Source: Saccharibacillus sp. JS10 (GTDB lineage Bacteria > Bacillota > Bacilli > Paenibacillales > Paenibacillaceae). From it: a stretch of 64,000 bases of DNA. The translations under genes were made by a program, and so were the position numbers. The stretch's first letter is position 1. Each line of letters begins with the position of its first letter. A model generated the notes under the pieces. It was not told the DNA's origin. It searched no databases and saw nothing but the letters and a program-made list of their open reading frames with translations. The DNA is taken from the NCBI RefSeq assembly GCF_024436065.1, contig NZ_JANFNS010000003.1, forward strand, positions 434,001 through 498,000, read 5' to 3'. Of the stretch, positions 16,235 through 25,530 are shown piece by piece.

Positions 16235-18511
16235 CTAGCGATATGTTTTCACCCGTTCATCATCAATGACGCCGCTGAAATTTAATCCGTATGCGAAGTC
16301 GTATACATGACCTTCACTATCCATATAACTGTTCATATCGCGCGGCACGTCTTCGAACTGTTCTTCGACGGTGCGCATATCGGCAGGCATCTGCATCGGC
16401 AAAAGACCGGATGGTTCGGTATAACCGCATAAAATCTCAAGTAACGCTTGGTCTTGTAATCCGAAATGAACCAAAATGACGTCGGCTACCGGTTCGAACT
16501 CCGCAACAATCGCCGGATTCGATAATCGCATCGAGACGATCACAGGTTTATCGCCCATTTTGGCACGTGTATCCAATACCAGATCAAGATCCGATTCGTT
16601 ACGCGTTCGTACCGATTTGCCCAAATGCGAGCGGTTCATCACATCACTTGAACGAGAATCGCCAGCCAGGCTTTCTTTGCGACCGAATACAGCGGTATAG
16701 GGACGATATTGCAAACTAATCGGTACATAACCACTTCCCCCGGCTTCGGCATCTTCTCGGCTATAGCCCATACCGGAATCTGGATTTTCGATACAGACCA
16801 GCGCAAAATCGGCTTGCTCCGGGTCATCGGTTAGATCAAAGTATTTGGATGCGATAGACGGGTTCAAGGGATCGACCGTTTTCTCCGGCGTGATTCTCCC
16901 GAACCAATCGCGACCGGACGCGATATAACGGCGAGGGATATACGCTTTTTTGCGTGTTTGCTCAGGCGCAGACAGTGGAAGAACATCGTTTTTGTTTTTT
17001 AACAAAACGACTGATTTCAACTGTGCTTCGTAGCCTGCTTGCATATAATCCGGTTGCCCGACGATTTGCTGACTGTGCTGGGGTTGCACATATGGATTTT
17101 CGAAAAGCCCAAGTCGGAAGATATTCGTTAACAACCGTACCGCAGAACGTTCGAAACGCTGACGCATCCATGCTTCGCCGTGCTCGCGAACACCCATTTC
17201 GTAAGCTTCCAAGACCGGGCCCATTTCATTATTGCCGCCAAACTGATCGACACCCGCAAGCAGTAACTTGTAATGACGTTCGGCTACGCTCAGCTGTTCG
17301 ACGCCCCACGGCTTGCCGCTCAGGAACGAATCTTTTTCTCCGTTTTCGTCGGCGGTAATGAGCCAATCGGTACAGACTACGCCGTCATAGCCGTATTTTT
17401 CACGCAGTAGAGCGGTAATCAAGTATTTGCTATAGGCATTGCCGACATTCTGCCCATTGACCGTATCTTGCTCCCAGGACACCGTGTAATACGGCATGAC
17501 CGCAGAAGCTTGACCCGTCGCGCCTTCAAGCTTGAACGCTCCTTCGGTGAACGGTTTCAAATGCTCGTCGAATTTCCCGCCCGGGTACACGGCGTATTTG
17601 CCGCTGGCATAATGCGCGTCGCGTCCTCCTTCGCCTGAACCTCCGCCCGGCCAGTGCTTCACCATCGCATTAACGCTGGCTCTGCCCCAGCCGTTTTCGA
17701 TTTCATCGCCCTTTTCGGATGTCTGGAATCCATCGATATAAGCGCGGCCTAGATCGGTCGACAATTGCGGATCTTCGCCGAACGTGCCGTTAAACCGGAA
17801 CCACCGCGGATCGGTCGCGATATCGACCTGCGGGGATAACGCCGTGGTCAGACCCAGCGCACGGTACTCGCGTGCAGCGATCTCGCCGAAGCGGCGTACC
17901 AGCTTCGGATCGAACGTTGCGGCAAGCCCCAACGTTTCGGGCCACATCGAGATTGTGCCGCCTGCTCCGGCGTTAAATTCCGAATCCGAATTCGATCCGT
18001 GACGCGGATCGGAACTATTATTTGCCGGAATGCCCAGCCCGACCGATTCGGCATAAGCTTGCACGGCATTGTTCCATTTGGCTGCAACCTCAGGGCTTTC
18101 GACATTGGTCACTAAAATATGCCGCAGATGATCTCGTTCCAAAAAGTTTTTTTGCTCGTCGGTCAAATCCCACGGCTTTGCGCCGCTTTCTTCGTACGAT
18201 TTGCCGTTATATGTAGAAGAGATCCAATTGGTTTTTCCAGCAGGGATCGATTGATGACGACTATACAGCATCAACCCCGCGATTTGCTCCGGCGTCATCC
18301 GGGAAGCTAAGTCTTGAGCACGCTCGGTAGACGAAAGCCGCCAATCTTTGTAAGGCTCCAATACGCCGCTTCGGTTGAGGTCTTTGAAAAACAACCCGTC
18401 TTGCTGAATCTCTTTTACCCCTGATGAGGTGGACAGACCGAGCGTTGGACCTTGTTCATTTTGGACATACCGAATTTCGGCGGAATTCCCTTGCTTTCTC
18501 TCCTGACTCAT
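16235..18511 (-). CDS. Glycoside hydrolase family 3 protein (beta-glucosidase or beta-xylosidase type)
   Basis: This 758-residue cytoplasmic enzyme has the normal GH3 order. The N-terminal TIM-barrel domain (about 60-430) contains NSSDPRHGSN, VKHWPGGG and the nucleophile motif VVCTDWL with Asp382. The C-terminal alpha/beta sandwich (about 520-745) begins SVVLLKNKNDVLPL. There is no signal peptide. The ATG at 18511 (MSQERKQ) follows GGGAGG. It is transcribed from a consensus -10 just upstream and diverges from an aldose epimerase gene. Substrate preference cannot be read from the sequence. Confidence 0.93.
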   Translation of the reverse strand: MSQERKQGNSAEIRYVQNEQGPTLGLSTSSGVKEIQQDGLFFKDLNRSGVLEPYKDWRLSSTERAQDLASRMTPEQIAGLMLYSRHQSIPAGKTNWISSTYNGKSYEESGAKPWDLTDEQKNFLERDHLRHILVTNVESPEVAAKWNNAVQAYAESVGLGIPANNSSDPRHGSNSDSEFNAGAGGTISMWPETLGLAATFDPKLVRRFGEIAAREYRALGLTTALSPQVDIATDPRWFRFNGTFGEDPQLSTDLGRAYIDGFQTSEKGDEIENGWGRASVNAMVKHWPGGGSGEGGRDAHYASGKYAVYPGGKFDEHLKPFTEGAFKLEGATGQASAVMPYYTVSWEQDTVNGQNVGNAYSKYLITALLREKYGYDGVVCTDWLITADENGEKDSFLSGKPWGVEQLSVAERHYKLLLAGVDQFGGNNEMGPVLEAYEMGVREHGEAWMRQRFERSAVRLLTNIFRLGLFENPYVQPQHSQQIVGQPDYMQAGYEAQLKSVVLLKNKNDVLPLSAPEQTRKKAYIPRRYIASGRDWFGRITPEKTVDPLNPSIASKYFDLTDDPEQADFALVCIENPDSGMGYSREDAEAGGSGYVPISLQYRPYTAVFGRKESLAGDSRSSDVMNRSHLGKSVRTRNESDLDLVLDTRAKMGDKPVIVSMRLSNPAIVAEFEPVADVILVHFGLQDQALLEILCGYTEPSGLLPMQMPADMRTVEEQFEDVPRDMNSYMDSEGHVYDFAYGLNFSGVIDDERVKTYR

Positions 18512-18532
18512 TCCATCGCCTCCCTTTTTTCT

Positions 18533-18538
18533 ATTATA
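18533..18538 (-). promoter_or_regulatory. Consensus -10 box of the GH3 gene
   Basis: TATAAT on the minus strand lies about 15 bases upstream of the GGGAGG ribosome binding site, so the leader would be very short. The -35 position is poor (AAGCGG at 17 bases), which suggests activator dependence. Confidence 0.5.
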
Positions 18539-18661
18539 ACGAACCGATTGCATCACCGCTTGCCTCGAAGTTTGTTGACCTGTTCTTTTTTGCTACACTA
18601 GAGTGCAGAACCAGCTGTAAACCAAGCGTTGAAAATTCAGCTATACGGAGGGATAACAACC

Positions 18662-19537
18662 ATGAATACCATCTTAAGCAGTGAATCGGCTACGGTCGAA
18701 ATCAGACCGCTCGGCGCGGAACTGATCAGCTTCAAACGCAAAGACACCGGGCTTGAATATATGTGGAGCGGCGATGCGGAATTTTGGACGGGACGCTCCC
18801 CGGTACTTTTCCCGATCGTCGGATCGGTCTACGACGGCGTCATGCGTACAGAAGGCGGCGAATATTCGCTGAAAAACCATGGCTTTGCGCGCAATCGCGA
18901 ATTCCGTCTTGTGGAAGCGGATGAAAATAGAGCCGTGTTCCATCTGTCTGCCGACGAAGAAACGCTTGCGATGTATCCGTATCAGTTTGCGTTGACGCTC
19001 ACGTATACGCTTGAAGGTTCAGCGCTGCGAATCCAATATCGAGTCGATAACGACGACGATAAACCGATCTACTTCCAGCTCGGCACACACCCAGCATTTA
19101 ACTGCCCGATCAACGATGAAGGGCAATTCGAAGATTATGTACTGGAATTTAATCAAGAAGAAACGTTGGAGCGATTCTTCGTCACGAGCGGCAATATTCA
19201 AATTCCGAATAAATCCGAAATCGTGTTGGAAAAAGGAAATGTATTGCCGCTTACGCGCGCGCAGTTCGAAGAAGGCGCGATGATTTTCCGCGACGTTAAC
19301 TCGGATCAGGTTACGCTCAAAAGCGACAAAACGGAGCATCGCGTTAGTGTGTCTTCCGAGAATTTCCCGTATCTCGGCGTGTGGCAGCCAAAAGGCGCTC
19401 CGTTTCTGTGTATCGAACCGTGGCATGGGTTGGCAGACGCCGATCAATTCAGTGGCGAGCTAAAAGACAAAGAACTTGCCGTCGAACTATCGCCGGGCGA
19501 GTATTTTGAAGCGGCTTTGATCATCGAAGTAGGTTAA
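18662..19537 (+). CDS. Aldose 1-epimerase (mutarotase) family protein, LacX-like
   Basis: This 291-residue protein has the galactose mutarotase beta-sandwich. It shows an N-terminal IRPLGAELISFKRK strand pair, GRSPVLFPIVG, KNHGFARNREF with the catalytic-type His, and FQLGTHPAFNCP in the middle. The C-terminal EPWHGLAD carries the conserved Trp-His. The family interconverts alpha and beta anomers of hexoses. The ATG at 18662 follows GGAGGG by nine bases. It sits opposite the GH3 glycosidase, consistent with handling of sugars released by it. Confidence 0.92.
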   Translation: MNTILSSESATVEIRPLGAELISFKRKDTGLEYMWSGDAEFWTGRSPVLFPIVGSVYDGVMRTEGGEYSLKNHGFARNREFRLVEADENRAVFHLSADEETLAMYPYQFALTLTYTLEGSALRIQYRVDNDDDKPIYFQLGTHPAFNCPINDEGQFEDYVLEFNQEETLERFFVTSGNIQIPNKSEIVLEKGNVLPLTRAQFEEGAMIFRDVNSDQVTLKSDKTEHRVSVSSENFPYLGVWQPKGAPFLCIEPWHGLADADQFSGELKDKELAVELSPGEYFEAALIIEVG

Positions 19538-19553
19538 TCGAGTTTGACATCGA

Positions 19554-19588
19554 AAAACCGGGCAGAGAAATTCTCTGCCCGGTTTTTT
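19554..19588. terminator. Strong bidirectional terminator
   Basis: A 15-base stem (ACCGGGCAGAGAA and its complement) is flanked by T-runs on both strands. It serves the converging epimerase and MerR genes; the T-run overlaps the MerR stop codon. Confidence 0.9.
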
Positions 19589-20051
19589 AACGAAATTTAC
19601 TGTCTCGCTTTGCCGGAAGCCCCGGTGCTTGCTGCGGATCGGCATCGCACTGCTGCTCATTGAGTAGCGTGCCTTGCTCAAGCTTCAGATCGATAAAATC
19701 GACGATCGTTTGGAGCGATTGGATCTGTTCTAGCACGGTCGCCCGGTACTGCTGAATCCGTTCGACAGCTTCCGGGGTAGCCGCAAGATTTCCGTCACGG
19801 GACATATCCAAGTAAGGCTTCATTTCGTCGAGCGGCATGCCTGTTTTTTTGAGACAAACGATCAATTGCATGGTCTGGATATCGGTTTCGCTATAGATGC
19901 GGTGTGTGTTGGATTTTCTTTTGGCTTTGGGAAGCAGATGAACCTTTTCATAATATCGAATCGTATCTTCCGGCAGCCCGGTTAATTCCGAGGTCTGCTT
20001 AATCGTGTATTGGGCTTGCGACTCTGCCAAAAAGACTGCTTGCTCTACCAT
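19587..20051 (-). CDS. MerR family transcriptional regulator
   Basis: The protein has 154 residues. The N-terminal winged helix-turn-helix (about 15-85) contains YTIKQTSELTGLPEDTIRYYE and NTHRIYSETD, and a dimerisation coiled coil spans about 95-135. No conserved Cys cluster typical of metal sensors is seen, so an organic or stress signal is more likely. It diverges from a short-chain dehydrogenase gene. Both promoters in between have 19-base spacers holding the same dyad, the MerR-type architecture. Confidence 0.9.
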   Translation of the reverse strand: MVEQAVFLAESQAQYTIKQTSELTGLPEDTIRYYEKVHLLPKAKRKSNTHRIYSETDIQTMQLIVCLKKTGMPLDEMKPYLDMSRDGNLAATPEAVERIQQYRATVLEQIQSLQTIVDFIDLKLEQGTLLNEQQCDADPQQAPGLPAKRDSKFR

Positions 20052-20076
20052 GTCAGCTCACGCTCCTTTATCAGCA

Positions 20077-20107
20077 AGTATACAAGTTGGAGCCAACTCC
20101 AAGTCAA
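20077..20107 (-). promoter_or_regulatory. MerR-type promoter of the regulator gene (19-base spacer with dyad)
   Basis: On the minus strand TTGACT (20107-20102) and TATACT (20082-20077) are separated by 19 bases. That spacer holds the dyad TTGGAG/CTCCAA. The overlong spacer with a central operator is the hallmark of promoters that MerR proteins realign. Confidence 0.75.
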
Positions 20108-20157
20108 GCTTAGTTCATACAGCTATTCGATCTAAGGTATGAGTTGAATATTAAGAT

Positions 20158-20188
20158 TTGACTTGGAGCCGACTCCAAGTTATACGCT
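20158..20188 (+). promoter_or_regulatory. MerR-type promoter of the SDR gene
   Basis: TTGACT at 20158-20163 is followed by a 19-base spacer with the same TTGGAG/CTCCAA dyad and then by TACGCT at 20183-20188. The operator matches that of the regulator's own promoter. The -10 box is weak, as expected for an activated promoter. Confidence 0.7.
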
Positions 20189-20226
20189 AGACTCCATCAT
20201 CGAGCAATCGACTGGAGGCAATCATC

Positions 20227-21084
20227 ATGAATCAGATCCAAACAAAAACCGATCAGACCCGCACGGCTTTAATTACTGGAGCCAACAACGGTATCGGGCT
20301 TGAGCTAACCCGCAAACTTCTTCAAGAAGGCTGGCATGTCGCGGCGTTGATCCGATCTTCCTTTTCCGTAGAAGATTCAGAAATCACAACCGCAATCCAG
20401 CGCGGAAGGCTGCGTATCTATACCGCCGAATTAACGGATTTCACGCAGCTGGCGGCAGCTTTGGCGCAGATTCAACGTGAAGAAACGTCAATTGACGTGC
20501 TATTCAATAACGCAGGCGGAAGCTTACCCGCGCTTGCTTTTTCTCCGCAAGGACGCGAAATGCACTATGAATTGCAGACGGTAGTCCCGTATATTATTTA
20601 TCAAGAAATGAAGCCTTTGCTGCTACGCGGTTCGCTCAAAACAGTCATCGGTACTTCATCGAACGCTTTCAACTTCACCAAAGTCTTTGAGGCGGATCAA
20701 CTCGCAAATCCTACACGCTTCAAGCCTTTGACCGGAGCTTACGCCGATACCAAGCTCGCGCTGTCTTTGTGGACGCAAGCTCTCGCTCCAAGCGAAGCCA
20801 AAGAAGGGATTCGATTGCGTAGCGCCGACCCGGGTCCGAACAATACGTTGCGTAAAGGCAAAAAGTCAGGGCTTCCTTTTCCGATCCATTATTTGATGAA
20901 GTTCTTTTTCGCTCCGCCTACGCAAGGCGCGGGACGTCTGTATGATGCGGCTTTCGGAGCTTATCGCGATGAGATCGGCGTGCTAGTCAATCAAAAAGGC
21001 AAAGTACAACTTCCGTTCTCCGATCAAGCGCAGCAGGTATTGGATAACGTGAAGCGGATTTATGAAAAAGAATATAAGTCGTAA
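20227..21084 (+). CDS. Short-chain dehydrogenase/reductase (SDR) family protein
   Basis: This 285-residue classical SDR has the cofactor motif TGANNGIG (residues 18-25), NNAG near residue 96, and the active-site YADTK near 177 with an upstream Ser block (GTSSNAF). The substrate is unknown. TGGAGG precedes the ATG. Expression is very likely controlled by the divergent MerR protein through the 19-base-spacer promoter. A second MerR/SDR pair lies at the right end of the window. Confidence 0.92.
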   Translation: MNQIQTKTDQTRTALITGANNGIGLELTRKLLQEGWHVAALIRSSFSVEDSEITTAIQRGRLRIYTAELTDFTQLAAALAQIQREETSIDVLFNNAGGSLPALAFSPQGREMHYELQTVVPYIIYQEMKPLLLRGSLKTVIGTSSNAFNFTKVFEADQLANPTRFKPLTGAYADTKLALSLWTQALAPSEAKEGIRLRSADPGPNNTLRKGKKSGLPFPIHYLMKFFFAPPTQGAGRLYDAAFGAYRDEIGVLVNQKGKVQLPFSDQAQQVLDNVKRIYEKEYKS

Positions 21085-21089
21085 AAACC

Positions 21090-21125
21090 AAACAGCCTTA
21101 CAACAGAGTCGTTGTAAGGCTGTTT
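21090..21125. terminator. Inverted-repeat terminator between converging genes
   Basis: A 15-base perfect stem (AAACAGCCTTACAAC) has a six-base loop. The T-run is better on the minus strand, so it mainly serves the threonine aldolase-like gene. Confidence 0.75.
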
Positions 21126-21136
21126 GACGAGAAAAT

Positions 21137-22225
21137 TTATGAATTCAACCTTTCGTTAAGCAGCTTAATCGCGGCTTTCAATTGCTCTTGCGGTACGTCT
21201 TCATAACAATCCCCGATCGCGATTTCCGTCGCGCAAGTCGTCTCGCTCGTCTCTTTTAGATAAGCGGCCAATGCGATACCACTCTCTTCTTGCACCTCGG
21301 CAATCACAGATTCCGCGACAGACATCGGAATGTTGAGATGCAGATGGAACATATTCGATACCGGAATTTCAGGGCGCGTACGCATGCCTGAGCACGTATT
21401 ATACAAAGCCGCCAATTGCTTGGCTTGTTCGTAATACCGTTCCATTTTGGGCAACCGCAAATCCATATAATATTCGGAACTCAGGATGTACGGATACAAA
21501 CTAATCAGATCGCCGCCATGCCGACGTTTCCAGACTTTCGATTGCTCGGCTAGGTCGGCATCACCAAGCAGCATCGCTCCGGCAATCCCACCGATTCCTT
21601 TGTAGAACGAAACGTAAACACTATCGAACAAGCCGCATACTTCGGACGCTTGTTTGCCGTAATACGGCAAAATCTCGAACAGTCTTGCACCGTCCAGATG
21701 CAGAGCAATGCCTTGTTCCCGGCAGTACGCCGAAATCTGCTCCAGCTCTGTATACTCCGGCAACTCGCCGCCGATCTCGCGCTGCGGAAGCTCCAATAAC
21801 AAACAAGCGACGTTAGCAGGCATCTTTTTCACATCGTCCAGCGTAATTAACCGATCTTGAGTCCCCAGCAGAACCGGCTCCAAATGATGCAATTCTTTGA
21901 GCCCGTCTTGTTCGTGAATTTCCAGATGGCACAAAGGATGATATGCGACAGCTTTACTGTCCTTTCGGTCGCTCCATATCCGTAAAGCAATCTGCTGCGC
22001 CATCGTGCCGCTTGGGAAAAAGACCGCCGATTCTTTGCCTAGCATCTCCGCAAGTTTGCGTTCGAATTTCTCGATGATTTCCCCGCGTCCGTACATCTCG
22101 CTCGGCGTATCTCCGTCTACGTGTTGCAGCGATTGAAGCAGCACGTTTACATCTCTTGGGCCGTTGCCGGTCGTTCTATATTTCGCTTGTTTGAAGGTAT
22201 CGCCTAAAGTTAAGGGTAAAGTCAT
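21137..22225 (-). CDS. PLP-dependent beta-eliminating lyase, threonine aldolase-like
   Basis: This 362-residue fold-type I PLP enzyme resembles low-specificity threonine aldolases, which cleave threonine to glycine and acetaldehyde. It shows FFPSGTMAQQIALRIW (cofactor phosphate site), LHLDGARLFEI with the Asp that contacts the pyridine nitrogen, and the Schiff-base Lys in SFYKGIGG near residue 208. AGGAGG lies nine bases before the ATG. There are no amino-acid genes beside it. Confidence 0.88.
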   Translation of the reverse strand: MTLPLTLGDTFKQAKYRTTGNGPRDVNVLLQSLQHVDGDTPSEMYGRGEIIEKFERKLAEMLGKESAVFFPSGTMAQQIALRIWSDRKDSKAVAYHPLCHLEIHEQDGLKELHHLEPVLLGTQDRLITLDDVKKMPANVACLLLELPQREIGGELPEYTELEQISAYCREQGIALHLDGARLFEILPYYGKQASEVCGLFDSVYVSFYKGIGGIAGAMLLGDADLAEQSKVWKRRHGGDLISLYPYILSSEYYMDLRLPKMERYYEQAKQLAALYNTCSGMRTRPEIPVSNMFHLHLNIPMSVAESVIAEVQEESGIALAAYLKETSETTCATEIAIGDCYEDVPQEQLKAAIKLLNERLNS

Positions 22226-22336
22226 ATCAGAACGCCTCCTTTTTCAATATAAATAGTGTACCGCTATTGCTCCTGGTCAGCCATCCTTTCATAATAAAGG
22301 ATGTCATTCTATTCCAATCCGAAAGGTTCTGCTTGC

Positions 22337-23191
22337 ATGCCTAACTCTAAACCTAGCATTTACGACCGTTATACGCCTGGATTAAGCGCAGAGCCTACAG
22401 ACAAACCCGCTTATTGGTTTATTTTCTTGGCTCGCACCGGACAACTGCTGCTGAATCAACAAGAAGGTCTCGCGGCGATTCCTGTAGCGGCGGATATCGA
22501 AGATTTACATTTCACTCCCGTTCGCTCTCTGTATCTCGGTCTACTGGACGGTGCTCCGTGTTACGCCGCGGAAGCTCCGGAAATCACCGAACCGCTGGTC
22601 GGATCGAACTTTTTGCCGCTTCGGGCGCTGTATGACCAGATCGACGAAGATCTATTCCATCTTGCCGGACGCGCTTTGCAAATGCTGAATTGGGACGATA
22701 CGCATCAATTTTGCGGACGCTGCGGTTCGACGTTGACTCTGGCTGACCGCGACCGTGCTAAAGTCTGTCCCAACTGCGGATTGAGTCATTATCCACGCTT
22801 GTCGCCGGCTGTAATCACGGCGATTTTAAAAGACGGGAAAATTTTGCTTGCCCACGCGCCGCATTTCCCGGATAATTTTTATGGTCTGATTGCCGGATTT
22901 GCCGAGCCGGGCGAAACGTTGGAAGATTGCGTCCGTAGAGAAACGATGGAAGAAGTCGGCTTGACGCTTGGCGAGATCCGGTATTTCGGCAGCCAACAAT
23001 GGCCGTTTCCCCATTCGCTGATGATCGGATTTATCGCGGAATACGCTAGCGGCGACATTACGGTAGACGGCGAAGAAATCGAACATGCCGATTGGTTCTC
23101 ACCGGATAACATGCCAAATATTCCGCCGAAGCTGAGCATCGCACGCAAAATTATTGATTGGTATACCGATGAATACGGAAGTTCCGTATAA
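22337..23191 (+). CDS. nudC: NAD(+) diphosphatase NudC
   Basis: This 284-residue Nudix hydrolase cleaves NAD(H) and removes NAD caps from RNA. It has a zinc ribbon (Cys126, Cys129, Cys144, Cys147), the Nudix box from Gly187 to Glu206 (GFAEPGETLEDCVRRETMEE) and the NudC signature SQQWPFPHS just after it. The ATG at 22337 (MPNSKPSIYD) follows AAAGG by ten bases; an ATG twelve codons upstream overlaps its own purine stretch and is less likely. Confidence 0.95.
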   Translation: MPNSKPSIYDRYTPGLSAEPTDKPAYWFIFLARTGQLLLNQQEGLAAIPVAADIEDLHFTPVRSLYLGLLDGAPCYAAEAPEITEPLVGSNFLPLRALYDQIDEDLFHLAGRALQMLNWDDTHQFCGRCGSTLTLADRDRAKVCPNCGLSHYPRLSPAVITAILKDGKILLAHAPHFPDNFYGLIAGFAEPGETLEDCVRRETMEEVGLTLGEIRYFGSQQWPFPHSLMIGFIAEYASGDITVDGEEIEHADWFSPDNMPNIPPKLSIARKIIDWYTDEYGSSV

Positions 23192-23196
23192 TCTGA

Positions 23197-23250
23197 CCGG
23201 AATCTTATCGTTTGGAACGGTTCGAATCTGTTCCAAATTGTGGATTCCGG
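23197..23250 (+). other. Nested stem-loop between nudC and the cation-efflux gene
   Basis: CCGGAATC (23197) pairs with GATTCCGG (23243), enclosing TTTGGAAC (23211) paired with GTTCCAAA (23230). No T-run follows, so it is not a standard terminator. It could be a 3' end stabiliser or a leader element of the efflux gene. Confidence 0.4.
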
Positions 23251-23316
23251 GTACATAAGCTATAGCTGGTAAGCGAGAAATTCACTATTTTAGGTTTATT
23301 CGAAGGAGGAGAACGT

Positions 23317-24336
23317 GTGGCTGAAGCCCATCCGTCCGAAGTCGGACAAAAAGAATCGTTAGGCTCGTTGATCAAAAAAGGCAATACTTCTTCTGCGGTC
23401 GCGATGATCGGCAACGCGGTTCTTGCCGCTGCAAAAGGCGGCGCCGCTATATTTACAGGCAGCGGCGCGATGTTCGCATCCGCGATGCACTCGCTAGCCG
23501 ATGCGGTCAACCAAGGTTTCGTATTCGTCGGCAGCGTATTGTCCGAGCGTCGTCCAAGTCGCCGTTTCCCGCTCGGATTCGGACGCGTCATCAACATCTT
23601 CTGTATGATCGCGGTTATCGTCGTCACGATCATGGCGTACGAAACGATCCACGAAGGCATTCATCTGCTGCAACATCCGAGTGAAGCCACCGGAGGATTT
23701 TGGATCAATATCGGCGTGTTGCTTTTGAACATTTTGATCGATGGCGCGATTTTGCTTAAAGCCTCCAAAGAAATTTTGAAAGAAGCACGAGTCCCTAAAG
23801 CAAGCGGCTTTAAATTGCTGCCTACGGCTTTCAAAAACGTAGGTCGCGCGGCTCCTCCGACTCGTCTCGTATTTTACGAAGACATCGTGGCTGTGTTAGG
23901 TGCTTTCTTGGCGTTGGTCGCGGTAGTCGTCATCGCTCTGACCGATTTCACGTTGATCGACGGTATGGCGACGACTTTGATCGGTTTGTTGATGATCGTG
24001 GTTGCGTTCCGAGTAGGCTACGATAATATGATCGGTCTGATCGGCGTATCGGCTCCGCAAGACGTTGAAGATAAAGTCTCTGCAACGATTCTCGGAGATG
24101 CCGACGTACGCGATATCGAAAGTATGCGTATTGTGCAAGAAGGTCGCTATTACCATGTCGATGCGGTCGTTGAATTGCGTACCGGGCTGACGCTCGGCGT
24201 AGCCGACGATATTAAAATCCGGATTCAAAACACGCTGACGAACAATCCGGATATCGCGGATGCGGCAATCTCGATTGTCGAAGACGACGGCAAAACCAGC
24301 TGGAAACGTCGCGAAGCGGAGATTGAAAGAAATTAA
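23317..24336 (+). CDS. Cation diffusion facilitator family transporter
   Basis: This 339-residue membrane protein has about six helices. The first metal-site motif is HSLAD (His58, Asp62), followed by the family's FPLGFGR loop. A second membrane pair lies near residues 195-235 with DFTLIDG. The C-terminal cytoplasmic ferredoxin-like domain (about 250-335) contains YYHVDAVVEL. It exports divalent cations by proton antiport. The GTG at 23317 follows AAGGAGGA. The metal is not obvious; the HxxxD pattern is compatible with zinc, manganese or iron. Confidence 0.92.
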   Translation: MAEAHPSEVGQKESLGSLIKKGNTSSAVAMIGNAVLAAAKGGAAIFTGSGAMFASAMHSLADAVNQGFVFVGSVLSERRPSRRFPLGFGRVINIFCMIAVIVVTIMAYETIHEGIHLLQHPSEATGGFWINIGVLLLNILIDGAILLKASKEILKEARVPKASGFKLLPTAFKNVGRAAPPTRLVFYEDIVAVLGAFLALVAVVVIALTDFTLIDGMATTLIGLLMIVVAFRVGYDNMIGLIGVSAPQDVEDKVSATILGDADVRDIESMRIVQEGRYYHVDAVVELRTGLTLGVADDIKIRIQNTLTNNPDIADAAISIVEDDGKTSWKRREAEIERN

Positions 24337-24372
24337 AGCTTCGACTACAGCTTAAATAAGCTTCGAAATTAA

Positions 24373-24408
24373 AAAATCCCGATTCTCTTTATTGAGAATC
24401 GGGATTTT
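24373..24408. terminator. Bidirectional intrinsic terminator
   Basis: AAATCCCGATTCTC and its complement flank a six-base loop, with T-runs on both strands. It separates the cation-efflux gene from ribD. Confidence 0.9.
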
Positions 24409-24423
24409 CTATAATCATTGCTT

Positions 24424-25524
24424 TTATTTTTTCGGGAAATACGCTTCGAACTTCAAATCCGGTCCGAGATTTTGCACTCGCAGCCCCGTCAAATCAATCG
24501 CTTCATTCATATCCGCGATGCCCAGACCTTCGATAAACGTCGGCGCATCTTTGCCGCCCACTAGCTTCGGCGCCATATAGAGCACCAGCTTATCGGCAAG
24601 CCCCTGCTCGACAAACGAAGCGATCACTTGACCGCCGCCTTCGACCAGTAACGATGAAATCTCACTCTCGCCAAGCGTATCGAGCACTTCTTCCAGATTC
24701 ACGCGTTCGCCGCTTGTCGGAACGACACGTACGCCTGCGGCTTCCAGTCGTTCACGCTTCGCTGAATCGAACGTCGAACCTGTAAAGATCCATGTCGGCG
24801 CTTCGCCATCGGTCACAACGCGTGCAGTCTCGGAGATCCGCAACGTGCTGTCCAAAATAACTCGAAGCGGATTGCGACCATCCGGCAAACGTGTGTTCAA
24901 CTGCGAATCGTCATGCACAATCGTCTGCACGCCGACCAAAATCGCACCGTGTTCATGACGCAAACGATGGACGTCTTCACGAGCTTCTGCCGACGTGATC
25001 CAACGGCTGCTGTTCGTATGCGTCGCGATTTTGCCGTCTAGAGTCGTTGCAGATTTCACCGTCACAAAAGGACGCTTGCTTACGATATAACGATTAAACA
25101 CCTCGTTAAGTTGCTCCGATTCTTCTCGCAATACGCCTTCGATCACTTCGATGCCGGCATCGCGCAAAATTTTAATTCCGCGCCCTGCAACAAGCGGATT
25201 CGGATCGGGCGCCGCCACGACAACTTTTGCCAATCCCGCTTTAACGACTGCTTCGGCGCAAGGGCCTGTACGACCGTGGTGCGAACAAGGCTCCAGCGTC
25301 ACATAGATCGTGCCGCCTTTCGCATGTTCGCCTGCCATACGCAGCGCATGAATCTCCGCATGGGGTTCGCCCGGCTTGAGATGCGCGCCGATCCCAACGA
25401 TTCTGCCTTGATTCACGATCACGGAGCCGACCAAAGGGTTCGGTGCAGTCTGACCTTTGGCAGCACGCGCATTTTCTAGCGCGAGCCGCATATATTTTTC
25501 ATGAATCGACTGATCTTCGCTCAT
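24424..25524 (-). CDS. ribD: Bifunctional riboflavin biosynthesis protein RibD
   Basis: This 366-residue enzyme carries out the second and third steps of riboflavin synthesis (pyrimidine deamination, then ribosyl reduction). The deaminase half (about 1-145) has the zinc site His55, Cys80 and Cys89 with catalytic Glu57 (PHAEIHAL, EPCSHHGRTGPC). The reductase half (about 148-365) has TLDGKIAT and VEGGGQVIASF. AAGGAGGAG lies a little far upstream of the ATG. It follows ribA by six bases, so they form one transcript; ribE and ribH are not here. Confidence 0.96.
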   Translation of the reverse strand: MSEDQSIHEKYMRLALENARAAKGQTAPNPLVGSVIVNQGRIVGIGAHLKPGEPHAEIHALRMAGEHAKGGTIYVTLEPCSHHGRTGPCAEAVVKAGLAKVVVAAPDPNPLVAGRGIKILRDAGIEVIEGVLREESEQLNEVFNRYIVSKRPFVTVKSATTLDGKIATHTNSSRWITSAEAREDVHRLRHEHGAILVGVQTIVHDDSQLNTRLPDGRNPLRVILDSTLRISETARVVTDGEAPTWIFTGSTFDSAKRERLEAAGVRVVPTSGERVNLEEVLDTLGESEISSLLVEGGGQVIASFVEQGLADKLVLYMAPKLVGGKDAPTFIEGLGIADMNEAIDLTGLRVQNLGPDLKFEAYFPKK

Positions 25525-25530
25525 GTTTCG

